Source: Litoribrevibacter euphylliae (GTDB taxonomy: Bacteria > Pseudomonadota > Gammaproteobacteria > Pseudomonadales > Litoribrevibacteraceae). From it: a stretch of DNA of 64,000 nt. The notes beneath the pieces are model-generated. The model searched no databases. It had not been told where the DNA came from and saw nothing but the letters and a program-made list of their open reading frames with translations. This document shows, one piece after another, positions 1-7,979 of the stretch; the stretch's first letter is position 1; every line of letters begins with the position of its first letter. The DNA lies in the NCBI RefSeq assembly GCF_042646085.1, contig NZ_JBHRSZ010000004.1:682001-746000 (forward strand). Reading direction: 5' to 3'. A program made the position numbers and the translations under genes.

Positions 1-1
1 T

Positions 2-247
2 GATGAAGGTTCTACTCGATTGTATATGGAGCCAAACTTAACAAAGTACATTAAAAAGACTGTGATTAGTCCATTAACTGGGAAACCAAGAATTGAAACT
101 GATTTAGATGAATCTCAAATTTCTTGGAATCAAGCAAAGAGGCTTTTATCCAAGCTGAGGCCTCAGGTTAGAAAAATCGATTCCAACTATAAATGGGTAT
201 TTGACGAAATGTGTATTATCGCGAGCAGTGATAATCATGAAATTTAG
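2..247 (+). CDS. 3' end of a gene of unknown function (cut by window edge)
   Basis: The frame is open to the first base of the window, so this is the C-terminal part (about 81 residues) of a longer protein. The visible part is charged and hydrophilic, with no membrane segment. It has a basic stretch around KRLLSKLRPQVRKI and ends CIIASSDNHEI. I do not recognise the family. The start lies outside the window; a TTG at 20 and an ATG at 26 are internal and have no convincing ribosome site. The downstream neighbour is convergent. Confidence 0.5.
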   Translation, partial: DEGSTRLYMEPNLTKYIKKTVISPLTGKPRIETDLDESQISWNQAKRLLSKLRPQVRKIDSNYKWVFDEMCIIASSDNHEI

Positions 248-277
248 AGTTCAAGAAAGCTCTTAAGTAAACAAAAA

Positions 278-296
278 AGCCCGTCGATGACGGGCT
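278..296 (-). terminator. Intrinsic terminator of the monooxygenase operon
   Basis: An 8-bp stem (AGCCCGTC/GACGGGCT) with a 3-nt loop. Read on the minus strand it is followed by a run of six T. It lies about 70 bp past the stop of the minus-strand monooxygenase gene. On the plus strand only a short A-rich tail follows, so it is probably weak for the leftmost gene. Confidence 0.8.
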
Positions 297-363
297 AAAA
301 CGGTGGGTGGACACCAAAGGGTTTCAATTAGCTGACAGGCTAATTCAATACGAACCTAGATTT

Positions 364-1989
364 TTACACTGCGCTAGGTTCCGTCGCAGGTTTCTTGCTT
401 GTACGTTTTCTACGAGTTGGCTTTTTAGTCGCACTATCAGCCGTTTCAGCATTCCTTGCATTTTCAGCTTGAGCATCCGCTGAGTAATCAATTCCCATTT
501 GATCTTGTGCCAAGCGGGTGAAGTTGTAGTCATTCTTTTTGACGTTTAGCGTTTCTAACCAGTAGCGCCATGTGGATTTAGGCCACAGCGTGGTGTTTCT
601 GCCGTCGGCTTGTTGATACCAGCTTTGACAGCCAGAGCTCCAAACCGTGTCTTTCAGCAGTTCTTGTAACTTGGCGTTGAAGCTTTCCTGAGCTTGTGAC
701 TTCACTTCCATGTAATCAGATTCACGTTCTTCGATGGCCTTCATACAGTTAAGGATGTATTGAACCTGAGCTTCGATCATGAAAATGATGGAGTTATGGC
801 CAAGCCCGGTGTTCGGGCCGATCAACATCCAAAGGTTAGGATAACCTGTGATGGAGGTACCATAGTAGGCTTCTGTATGGTCTTTCCAGTCGTCCATTAG
901 CTGACGGCCACCGGCGCCAACCAGTTCAAAATCTTGCATGTATTGACGAGGGTCGACGACGAATCCGGTGCCGAGAATGATGCAATCCACTGGGCGTTCC
1001 TGGCCGTCTTGCGTCACGATGCTGTTTTCTTTGACTTCCCTAATGCCATCCGTCACCAGTTCTACATTGTCACGATTAAACATCGGGTAGTACTTGTTGG
1101 AAATCAGAATGCGCTTACAGCCGATGGTGTAGTCTGGCGTCAGTTGCTTGGCAATGGTTTTGTCTTTCACTTGGAAACGAATCCAGGTTTTTGCGATTTG
1201 GCTTAATGATTTTGCCACTGAGGGGTGGAACATTGGCCATACGCGAGATTCGTTGGTCCAGTACAGGCGGAATCTGTGTAGCTTTCTCCAACCTGGGATC
1301 AGTTTGAACGCGGTCTTTTCAATACCCAGATATTTACGATCGTCACGAGGCAATACCCAAGCTGGTGTTCGTTGGAAGACATGTAGTTTCTTCACTTTCG
1401 GTGCGATTTCCGGGCAATACTGGATGGCACTTCCGCCCGTACCGATGGATACCACGTTCTTACCTTCAAGGTCGTAATCGTGATCCCAACGGGCGGAGTG
1501 GAATACATGACCTTTGAAGTTTTCCAAACCTTTGATGTTTGGAATCTGAGGCACATGCAGCGGGCCGGACGCCAGAATGAAGTGGCGGCAAAGGTAGGTA
1601 TCACCTGCGGTTGTTTTTACTGTCCAACGACCTGCTGTTTCATCAAAAACAGCGGACGTTACTTCCTGATTAAAACGGCAGAACGGGCGAATGTTGTATT
1701 TTTCAGCGGTGTCTAAAATGTACTTCTGAATTTCGTTCCATGGCGCGTAGCGTTTTGACCAGTCGTTCTTTGGAGCAAAGGAGTAGGAATACATGTGCGA
1801 TTGAACATCACAGGCGCACCCTGGGTAACTGTTGTCTCTCCAGGTTCCGCCAATGTCATGGCTTTTCTCTAGAAGCACGAAGTTATCGTTGTCTTCTTCT
1901 CGCATCTGGATGGCCATGCACAAACCACCAAAGCCTGCACCAGTAATGACGACATCAATTTCTTTGATCGGCGTAGATTGATTATTCAT
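364..1989 (-). CDS. Flavin-containing Baeyer-Villiger monooxygenase
   Basis: A 541-aa FAD/NADPH monooxygenase predicted to insert one oxygen atom next to a ketone, giving an ester or lactone. Visible motifs are the FAD Rossmann motif GAGFGG (residues 17-22), the Baeyer-Villiger fingerprint F158-x-G-xxx-H164-xxx-W168-D169, and a second Rossmann motif GTGGSA near 183-188 for NADPH. The C-terminal 25 residues are a Lys/Arg-rich tail beyond the usual fold. The start has a clear GAGGTAA ribosome site. It lies 52 bp downstream of the PF10118-type hydrolase gene, so the two are probably one operon; this pairing is familiar in marine and actinobacterial lipid/ketone catabolism. The natural substrate cannot be read from sequence. 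Confidence 0.9.
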   Translation of the reverse strand: MNNQSTPIKEIDVVITGAGFGGLCMAIQMREEDNDNFVLLEKSHDIGGTWRDNSYPGCACDVQSHMYSYSFAPKNDWSKRYAPWNEIQKYILDTAEKYNIRPFCRFNQEVTSAVFDETAGRWTVKTTAGDTYLCRHFILASGPLHVPQIPNIKGLENFKGHVFHSARWDHDYDLEGKNVVSIGTGGSAIQYCPEIAPKVKKLHVFQRTPAWVLPRDDRKYLGIEKTAFKLIPGWRKLHRFRLYWTNESRVWPMFHPSVAKSLSQIAKTWIRFQVKDKTIAKQLTPDYTIGCKRILISNKYYPMFNRDNVELVTDGIREVKENSIVTQDGQERPVDCIILGTGFVVDPRQYMQDFELVGAGGRQLMDDWKDHTEAYYGTSITGYPNLWMLIGPNTGLGHNSIIFMIEAQVQYILNCMKAIEERESDYMEVKSQAQESFNAKLQELLKDTVWSSGCQSWYQQADGRNTTLWPKSTWRYWLETLNVKKNDYNFTRLAQDQMGIDYSADAQAENARNAETADSATKKPTRRKRTSKKPATEPSAV

Positions 1990-2041
1990 AAATTACCTCG
2001 TCTAACGTCAGCTTGTTAGTTAACTAAGGAGAAAGCGCACG

Positions 2042-2905
2042 CTAGGCGGTGGCTTGTTTGTATTCGTTTTTGACAGATTGAGAGAACTCGTCGATCTGAT
2101 CCAAGAGTTTGCTGTTGTCGTGCTGCCAAGGGTGGAAGCCAGGGCGGAAGTAATCGAGCATATCAGGGAAGATACGGCGTAGCGCACCCGGTTTGCCCCA
2201 TAGGTAATTCATACAGCTTGCCCAGCCTTTAGCATTGCTGAGTTTTTTGGATTTACGAACTAATCCAATGTGGAACGGAATCACCAAAGACCAGAACACC
2301 ACTTGCGCCAGAATATGCACACCAGAACGAACTGAGTAGCTGTATAGACCTTTGCCCATCACGTCATTCCAGACATCGTAGGCAACGCCTTTGTGTTCGA
2401 TCTCTTCCATCGAGTGCCAATACCAAATGTTGGAGAAGTTTTTCTCTGCGTCTTCCATTAGCTTTGGATCGGTCAGCACCGTGTTACCCAAGCTTGCGGT
2501 TAGGTGCTCAAGAGAAATGGTGACAGCAAGTTGAACGTCATTCGGGAAGACTTTTTGAACGCGTTTTAGAAGCTTCTCAACGCGATCCATGTATTTATCG
2601 ACGGGGAAACCTGCGTCAATCAACGCCTGGTTGTAAACCAAGTGCTCACGAGTGTGTAGTGCTTCCTGGCCCATGAATTCTTTGATGTCTTTTTGAAGTT
2701 GAGGATCTGTAATTTGATCACGATAGTTTTGAATACTGTCCATGAAAAACTTCTCACCCGCAGGGAAGAAGATGGAAAGGGTGTTCATGAACTGAGTAAA
2801 AGGCACACCAGCGGGATTCCAGTTATCTGCATCTTCCTTAGATAACTTAAACTTAAGGTTACGATGCAATGGAGCCACTTTGTTTTTAAATTCTACCGTA
2901 CTCAT
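2042..2905 (-). CDS. Predicted metal-dependent hydrolase (PF10118-like)
   Basis: A 287-aa protein resembling the 'predicted metal-dependent hydrolase' family. Family features seen are an F-P-x-G-E-x-F stretch, a GQEALHTREH block, SLEHLTA and WYWHSMEEIEHKGVAYD. The repeated Glu/His pairs look like a di-metal, ferritin-like helical bundle. I chose the ATG at 2905 because AGAGGTA sits 9 nt upstream and the conserved region starts there; an earlier start at 3022 would add 39 unconserved residues and cover the operator. First gene of the operon with the Baeyer-Villiger monooxygenase. The biochemical role of the family is poorly defined, and a desaturase/oxygenase-like role is possible. Confidence 0.8.
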   Translation of the reverse strand: MSTVEFKNKVAPLHRNLKFKLSKEDADNWNPAGVPFTQFMNTLSIFFPAGEKFFMDSIQNYRDQITDPQLQKDIKEFMGQEALHTREHLVYNQALIDAGFPVDKYMDRVEKLLKRVQKVFPNDVQLAVTISLEHLTASLGNTVLTDPKLMEDAEKNFSNIWYWHSMEEIEHKGVAYDVWNDVMGKGLYSYSVRSGVHILAQVVFWSLVIPFHIGLVRKSKKLSNAKGWASCMNYLWGKPGALRRIFPDMLDYFRPGFHPWQHDNSKLLDQIDEFSQSVKNEYKQATA

Positions 2906-2952
2906 AAAAATTACCTCTAACTTATCCAACCATAAAAATGGTTCATTTATTA

Positions 2953-2976
2953 ATGTTACATTAATTGATGTAACAT
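2953..2976. promoter_or_regulatory. Palindromic operator upstream of the hydrolase-monooxygenase operon
   Basis: A perfect 9-bp inverted repeat, ATGTTACAT and ATGTAACAT, separated by 6 bp and centred about 60 bp upstream of the hydrolase start. The size and symmetry fit a dimeric repressor such as a TetR-type protein. No regulator gene lies beside it. Related half-sites (ATGTAAC, ATGTAAA) occur in the PhaC-like promoter near 57413-57429. Confidence 0.55.
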
Positions 2977-3161
2977 AGGGTAATGTATTTGCTTGAAATG
3001 GAATTGGCAAGTAAAAAAACACAAAAAATGTAGGGTTAGTTCACAAGTTGAAGGGCTTCTGAGTGGCTTATGGACCGAATATAAAGGGGGACAGGTGACT
3101 CAAGCTCTGGAAAAGGAAAGTCTGATAACTTGTGTCTGAACGGATTTTCGCAGACAAAAAA

Positions 3162-3186
3162 GAGCCGGATTTGGTGAATCCGGCTC
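3162..3186 (-). terminator. Intrinsic terminator of the toxin/immunity-like operon
   Basis: A 10-bp perfect stem (GAGCCGGATT/AATCCGGCTC) with a 5-nt loop, followed on the minus strand by six T. It lies 45 bp past the stop of the last 275-aa paralogue, so it closes the operon running from 7854 to 3232. Confidence 0.85.
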
Positions 3187-3231
3187 AAAAATGAGATGTA
3201 TAAGGAAGAGAGAACTCAGGAAAAGAAGAGA

Positions 3232-4059
3232 TTACGCTTGATGAGTCAAAGCTAACTCATCGTTTGGAATAATCAGTTTGACGGATTCCATAATGCGCTT
3301 TTCAGCGGCTTCAGCGTGGTCTTTCCAGAGTTTGAATTTGTCTCCTGGCCCGACTTTGTAGCCAAAATCCAATGCTAGGTAAAACTTATCGCTTAAAGGC
3401 ATACAGTAAATATGATTCTTGGATGACAACTTTTTAGATTTTTTTTCGATATAGAAAACCCAAGGGCGTCCGTTAATCGTTTTAATCTGGTGTGGCTCTA
3501 AAGAATCATAACCTGAACCTGCTAATCTGATATTGGTTTCGCGTTCTATTTGTTCCTGTGTCCAAGGGGTGCTTCTACTAGCACCAAATTCAATAACATC
3601 TCTCCGGATTCTGGTGTTCTTACCTTTGAAATTGTCTTCCTCATCGTCGCTTATAGGAGCATTGTGGTAGTTTTCATATTCATCAAGCAGATACTTGCCT
3701 AGTTCATCAAGATCAAAAGCGCTGATGTTCTTGTCATCAGGGGTACGTTTGATTCTTGTGGACAGCCATAATGAACCTAACTCACCATTTGGAAGCGATA
3801 CAACCGCTGGTACGTAATACCAAGCTTGTGTATCGATATTGACGTAATGGTAGTGCTTTAAACTTTTAGCGTTTTCTTCAAACCAACGATCCTTTAAAAA
3901 AGGGAAGTGGATAGGGCGTGGGGGTTCTTCCGTAATGATATTGGAATAGGGGAGTTCCACACTAAGTTGAATATTTTCAAGTGAAGCGTTTAGGTGATTA
4001 ACTTCCGTGAAGTCTGGCCCGCCTCGAAAGCCTCGCCAGAGGTTTTTGATCATTCCCAT
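3232..4059 (-). CDS. Putative immunity protein, tandem copy 4 (last in operon)
   Basis: A 275-aa soluble protein with no signal peptide or membrane segment. It begins MGMIKNLWRGFRGGPDF and has a conserved core HQIKTINGRPWVFYIE and a C-terminal helix KLWKDHAEAAEKRIMES. The layout (a hydrolase-type toxin gene followed by repeated small cytoplasmic paralogues) is typical of effector-immunity loci, so an immunity role is inferred from context, not from a recognised family. Compared with copy 2 (4958-5785) it differs mainly in residues 150-185 and 205-215. ATG at 4059 has only a weak AGGAC site; an in-frame ATG two codons later is possible. Confidence 0.6.
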   Translation of the reverse strand: MGMIKNLWRGFRGGPDFTEVNHLNASLENIQLSVELPYSNIITEEPPRPIHFPFLKDRWFEENAKSLKHYHYVNIDTQAWYYVPAVVSLPNGELGSLWLSTRIKRTPDDKNISAFDLDELGKYLLDEYENYHNAPISDDEEDNFKGKNTRIRRDVIEFGASRSTPWTQEQIERETNIRLAGSGYDSLEPHQIKTINGRPWVFYIEKKSKKLSSKNHIYCMPLSDKFYLALDFGYKVGPGDKFKLWKDHAEAAEKRIMESVKLIIPNDELALTHQA

Positions 4060-4094
4060 GAGACAAGTCCTTTTGTCTTTGTTGAGTTCCGTTT

Positions 4095-4922
4095 CTAAGC
4101 TTGATGGGGTAAGGCTAAATCATCGTTTGGAATAATCAGTTTGATGGATTCCATAATGCGCTTTTCAGCGGCTTCGGCGTGGTCTTTCCAGAGTTTGAAT
4201 TTTTCGTTGATATCTACACGGTACCGAAAGCGCATACAAAGATAGTATTCATCGCTTAGGGGTAAACAGTACATTCGGTCTTTTGAATGCCGTTTTTGTA
4301 ATTGCTGCTCTATGCAGAATACCCAGGAACGACCATTTATGGTTTTGATTTGGTGAGGTGCCATGGGGGCATAGCCAAAGGAGGATAGCTCAAGTCTAAT
4401 TTGTTCTTCTAATTCCACTTCTGAAAAAGGTGAAGACATTTGTTCTGATTGGTTTCTTACTCTTTGTCGAAGTTGAGTATTCCAACCCTTAAATGAATCT
4501 TCGTCTCCTTCAATAGGAGTGGCGTTGTAGTAATTCTCATACTCTTCAATGATACACTCGCCAAGTATATTTAAATCAAATGCACTAACTTCAGAGCTCT
4601 TCAGTAATTTTTTGATCCGAGTACTAAGCGACAACACGCCAAGTTCACCATTGGGTAAATAGATCGGTGCAGGCACGTAGTACCATAGTTGAGTGTCTAG
4701 AACGACATATTGATCATGTCCTAGGCGATATGAATTTTCTTCAAACCAACCTTCCTTTAAAAAAGGAAAGTGAATAGGGCGTGGGGGTTCTTCGGTAATG
4801 ATATTGGAATAGGGGAGTTCTACACTGAATTGAATATTTTCCAGTGAGGCATTTAGGTGATTAACTTCAGTGAAGTCTGGCCCGCCTCGAAATCCGCGCC
4901 AGAGGTTTTTAATCATTCCCAT
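4095..4922 (-). CDS. Putative immunity protein, tandem copy 3
   Basis: A 275-aa paralogue. Residues 1-50 match copies 2 and 4, but residues of about 165-250 match copy 1 (next to the toxin), including APMAPHQIKTINGRSW and YLCMRFRYRVDINEKF. The central 100-165 region (KKLLKSSEVSAF, IEGDEDSFKGWNT) is unlike the others. It therefore looks like a recombinant between array members. No export signal, so it presumably stays in the cytoplasm. Function is inferred from position behind the toxin-like gene. Confidence 0.6.
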   Translation of the reverse strand: MGMIKNLWRGFRGGPDFTEVNHLNASLENIQFSVELPYSNIITEEPPRPIHFPFLKEGWFEENSYRLGHDQYVVLDTQLWYYVPAPIYLPNGELGVLSLSTRIKKLLKSSEVSAFDLNILGECIIEEYENYYNATPIEGDEDSFKGWNTQLRQRVRNQSEQMSSPFSEVELEEQIRLELSSFGYAPMAPHQIKTINGRSWVFCIEQQLQKRHSKDRMYCLPLSDEYYLCMRFRYRVDINEKFKLWKDHAEAAEKRIMESIKLIIPNDDLALPHQA

Positions 4923-4957
4923 GAGACAAGTCCTTTTGTCTTTGTTGAGTTCCGTTT

Positions 4958-5785
4958 CTAAGCTTGATGGGTTAAGGCTAACTCATCGTTTGGAATGATC
5001 AATTTGACGGATTCCATAATGCGCTTTTCAGCCGCTTCGGCGTGGTCTTTCCAGAGTTTGAATTTGTCTCCTGGCCCGACTTTGTAACCAAAATCCAATG
5101 CTAGATAAAACTTATCGCTCAAAGGCATGCAGTAAATTCGATTTTTAGAAGGAAACTCTGGATTCTGTTGTTCAACGTAAAATACCCAAGGACGGCCGTT
5201 GATGGTTTTGATTTGATGAGGCTTCAAAGGCGCATAGCCTCGGGAGTATATGTCGTAAGATACTTGTCTATCGATTTCTTCCTCGCTCCAAGGTTCAATT
5301 CTGTTGTTTGATTGCTCAATTACAGACTGTCTTATCCTTGTATTCTTCCCTTTGAAATTATCCTCTTCATCGTCGCTAATAGGAGCATTGTGGTAGTTTT
5401 CATATTCATCAATCAGATACTTGCCTAGTTCATCAAGATCAAAAGCGCTGATGTTCTTGTCATCAGGGATACGTTTGATTCTTGTGGACAGCCATAATGA
5501 ACCTAACTCACCATTTGGAAGCGATACAACCGCTGGTACGTAATACCAAGCCTGTGTATCAACATTGACGTAATGGTAGTGCTTTAAACTTTTAGCGTTT
5601 TCTTCAAACCAACGATCCTTTAAAAAAGGGAAGTGGATAGGGCGTGGGGGTTCTTCCGTAATGATATTGGAATAGGGGAGTTCCACACTAAGTTGAATAT
5701 TTTCAAGTGAAGCGTTTAGGTGATTAACTTCCGTGAAGTCTGGCCCGCCTCGAAAGCCTCGCCAGAGGTTTTTGATCATTCCCAT
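4958..5785 (-). CDS. Putative immunity protein, tandem copy 2
   Basis: A 275-aa paralogue almost identical to copy 4 over residues 1-150 and again over the last 60 residues (GYKVGPGDKFKLWKDHAEAA). It differs in a window around 150-185 (SNNRIEPWSEEEIDRQVSYD) and a short window near 205-215. Concentration of change in two windows, with near-identical flanks, points to variable specificity surfaces or local gene conversion. Cytoplasmic by absence of signals. Function inferred from context only. Confidence 0.6.
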   Translation of the reverse strand: MGMIKNLWRGFRGGPDFTEVNHLNASLENIQLSVELPYSNIITEEPPRPIHFPFLKDRWFEENAKSLKHYHYVNVDTQAWYYVPAVVSLPNGELGSLWLSTRIKRIPDDKNISAFDLDELGKYLIDEYENYHNAPISDDEEDNFKGKNTRIRQSVIEQSNNRIEPWSEEEIDRQVSYDIYSRGYAPLKPHQIKTINGRPWVFYVEQQNPEFPSKNRIYCMPLSDKFYLALDFGYKVGPGDKFKLWKDHAEAAEKRIMESVKLIIPNDELALTHQA

Positions 5786-5820
5786 GAGACAAGTCCTTTT
5801 GTCTTTGTTGAGTTCCGTTT

Positions 5821-6648
5821 CTAAGCTTGATGGGTTAAGGCTAACTCATCGTTTGGAATGATCAGTTTGACGGATTCCATAATGCGCTTTTCAGCCGCTT
5901 CGGCGTGGTCTTTCCAGAGTTTGAATTTTTCGTTGATATCTACACGGTACCGAAAGCGCATACAAAGATAGTATTCATCGCTTAGGGGTAAACAGTACAT
6001 TCGGTCTTTTGAATGCCGTTTTTGTAATTGCTGCTCTATGCAGAATACCCAGGAACGACCATTTATGGTTTTGATTTGGTGAGGTGCCATGGGGGCATAG
6101 CCTCGAGATTCCATTTCTAATCTGATCTGTTCTTCTAGTTTCTCACCTGAAAATGGTGTCGACATTCGCTCTGATTGTTCAATTACGCTTTTTCTAATCT
6201 CTGTATTGATTCCGAGCCCTTCGCCACCGATACCACCAATCGTAGGGGAGTTGTAATGTTCCTCATACTCTAATGCAATAAATTTTCCTAAATCATCTAA
6301 CTCAAAGGCACTCGATGTCATATTTTTAGGAATACGTTTTATTAGGGTGGTAAGGGACAGGCACCCTAATTCTCCTCCTTGGCTATAGGCAATACTTGGA
6401 ATGTAGTACCACATTTGAGTGTCGACATGTACATAGTGGTGCTGTCTATTTTGTGTCGCATGCTTCTCAAACCAGCCTTCACTCAAATAAGGAAAGTGAA
6501 TGGGTCTAGGAGGCTCCTTTGTTTCAATATTAGAGTAGGGAAGTGCAGCACTGAATTGAGTATTCTCGAAAGAAGCATTCAAATGATTCACTTCATTAAA
6601 GTCTGGTCCACCACGAAAACCTTGTAAGAGGTTTTTAATCATTCTCAT
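5821..6648 (-). CDS. Putative immunity protein, tandem copy 1 (next to toxin)
   Basis: A 275-aa paralogue and the most divergent array member in its N-terminal half (MRMIKNLLQGFRGG, a Gly-rich IGGIGGEGLG segment near 140). Its C-terminal 100 residues are nearly identical to copy 3. It starts 33 bp after the toxin-like gene stop, the normal position for a cognate immunity gene, so it is the best candidate for the original partner, with the other three being later amplifications. No signal peptide. Family not recognised; a T6SS lipase-immunity (Tli) relationship is possible but unproven. Confidence 0.6.
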   Translation of the reverse strand: MRMIKNLLQGFRGGPDFNEVNHLNASFENTQFSAALPYSNIETKEPPRPIHFPYLSEGWFEKHATQNRQHHYVHVDTQMWYYIPSIAYSQGGELGCLSLTTLIKRIPKNMTSSAFELDDLGKFIALEYEEHYNSPTIGGIGGEGLGINTEIRKSVIEQSERMSTPFSGEKLEEQIRLEMESRGYAPMAPHQIKTINGRSWVFCIEQQLQKRHSKDRMYCLPLSDEYYLCMRFRYRVDINEKFKLWKDHAEAAEKRIMESVKLIIPNDELALTHQA

Positions 6649-6681
6649 GGGCTAGTCCTTGTTATTTCCATATCTGTTAAT

Positions 6682-7854
6682 TTAAGCCCTTGTAGTTCTT
6701 TCTATATATTGCTGAACTTTGGCAGCCTTTTTGTCATAGCCTAACATTTGCAGCTGATTTCTATAGGTTTCAATACCTAGATAAGGCAATGTGTGTGGAC
6801 TAGCTAATGAATCGTCGCCAAGTATAAGCCCAAAGAAGCGTAGACTTCTCTTTAAGCTGCTGCCGGATAAATCATTAGCTCCCGCAATATTAGGGACTGC
6901 ATCAAAGGGATTGTTCCTTTCTTTGTGTACTTTCATACCTAATGAGTATGCGATAGATTTAATACGAGGCATGTTCGAACCAGAACCATGGATAGCTACT
7001 TCTTGCTTAGTTAGTTTTCCAGAGTAATGCTTATCATAGTGCTCTAAAGCGGCGCAAAAAATGATAGCGCCTTGGCTATGCACCAACCACTTTGTTGGTT
7101 TTCCTTCCATTTGACGTTGGTTCAGAACAGCAGCTAAGTGCTGAGCGTTATGAGATTTCGTACCTCTTCGTTTATCAAATCCGCATTCTATTAAGTCCAA
7201 AAATGCTTTGTCACTTGGGTTATGAAAAAGGGTATAGTTTTGTACGTTGTCTTCAGGGTAGGCAACTTGGGAATGAACTCCCATCAACCATGCTGCCTTT
7301 GCTGCATCATTTTGCATTCCATTAACTGCAGCATGCTCCGTTTTAACTTGATGAACAGGAGTACCAAGGGTCCATTCGGATTGTAAAACCTCAAGTTCGT
7401 TTCGGTCTTTAGGGCCATCGTATTTATTGCTTCCTAGCTGATAAACATCATACATAAGAGTGCGTTCTCGAGAGCTCTTTTCCTTAGCACCCGTTAAATT
7501 TCGATCAAATAAAATATCATCAATCACAACTTGATTGTGGGAGTTCATCTTGTATTGAATCAAGTAATGGTAATTATTGAAGGGATAGCGAGTGCGATAC
7601 AGGCGCTTAAGTAAGCTTGGGTTTGAGTTTGGCTTACATGCGGTATTTGGATGTTCTACTACATAGTGGATTTCTTTAAGCACTTGTTGTTGATCGTAGA
7701 AGTTCAAGCTGGCGAGCATTAAGAGTGCTTGGTGGGTGATCTGGATATTTTGGTTTTGAATATAAGCGGTGTTGATTCCGTGTTCTTCGGCAAGGTCGCG
7801 AGTAAGAGGTTCGTAATTAAAACCCTGCATTTTGCCTGCGTGCATCCATGTCAT
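6682..7854 (-). CDS. Putative two-domain toxin: RelE/ParE-like segment plus alpha/beta-hydrolase
   Basis: A 390-aa protein without signal peptide. Residues of about 40-125 resemble a RelE/ParE fold: helices, then basic LKRLYRTRYPFNNYHYLIQY and a strand VVIDDILF. Residues of about 240-360 look like an alpha/beta-hydrolase with nucleophile motif V-H-S260-Q-G, candidate acid D318 (NPFDAVPN) and candidate H354 (ASPHTLPY). The first gene of the operon, it has a good GGAGAGA site and precedes four paralogous immunity-like genes by 33 bp. Best reading is an antibacterial lipase/esterase-type effector, perhaps delivered by a type VI system encoded elsewhere. It could instead be a housekeeping hydrolase; the repeated downstream genes argue against that. 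Confidence 0.55.
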   Translation of the reverse strand: MTWMHAGKMQGFNYEPLTRDLAEEHGINTAYIQNQNIQITHQALLMLASLNFYDQQQVLKEIHYVVEHPNTACKPNSNPSLLKRLYRTRYPFNNYHYLIQYKMNSHNQVVIDDILFDRNLTGAKEKSSRERTLMYDVYQLGSNKYDGPKDRNELEVLQSEWTLGTPVHQVKTEHAAVNGMQNDAAKAAWLMGVHSQVAYPEDNVQNYTLFHNPSDKAFLDLIECGFDKRRGTKSHNAQHLAAVLNQRQMEGKPTKWLVHSQGAIIFCAALEHYDKHYSGKLTKQEVAIHGSGSNMPRIKSIAYSLGMKVHKERNNPFDAVPNIAGANDLSGSSLKRSLRFFGLILGDDSLASPHTLPYLGIETYRNQLQMLGYDKKAAKVQQYIERTTRA

Positions 7855-7979
7855 TTTTCTGTCTCTCCATAACAGTGTTGAAATGTTGAAACAGGGTACT
7901 AAAAGGTGGGGCAGGCTTGTGTCTATTATCTGCGTTTAGTTCTCAAATTTGAGAAGTCGAGCAGATTCGCTAGGATAAT

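Larger units (their letters stand above)
3232..6648 (-). repeat. Four-unit tandem gene array, 863-bp period
   Basis: Four 275-aa genes start at an exact period of 863 bp (gene ends at 3232, 4095, 4958 and 5821), each separated by the same 35-bp spacer (near-identical in the spacers I compared). Long stretches are nearly identical, but in a mosaic way. Units 1 and 3 (counted from 3232) share almost all of their first 150 residues, while units 2 and 4 share a distinct block over about residues 170-250. This pattern suggests recent tandem duplication plus gene conversion. Confidence 0.9.

Noticed and set aside
3232..6648. Tandem array as insertion sequences or an assembly error
   Set aside because: Units encode full-length non-transposase proteins with distinct central blocks, which a simple assembly duplication would not give.
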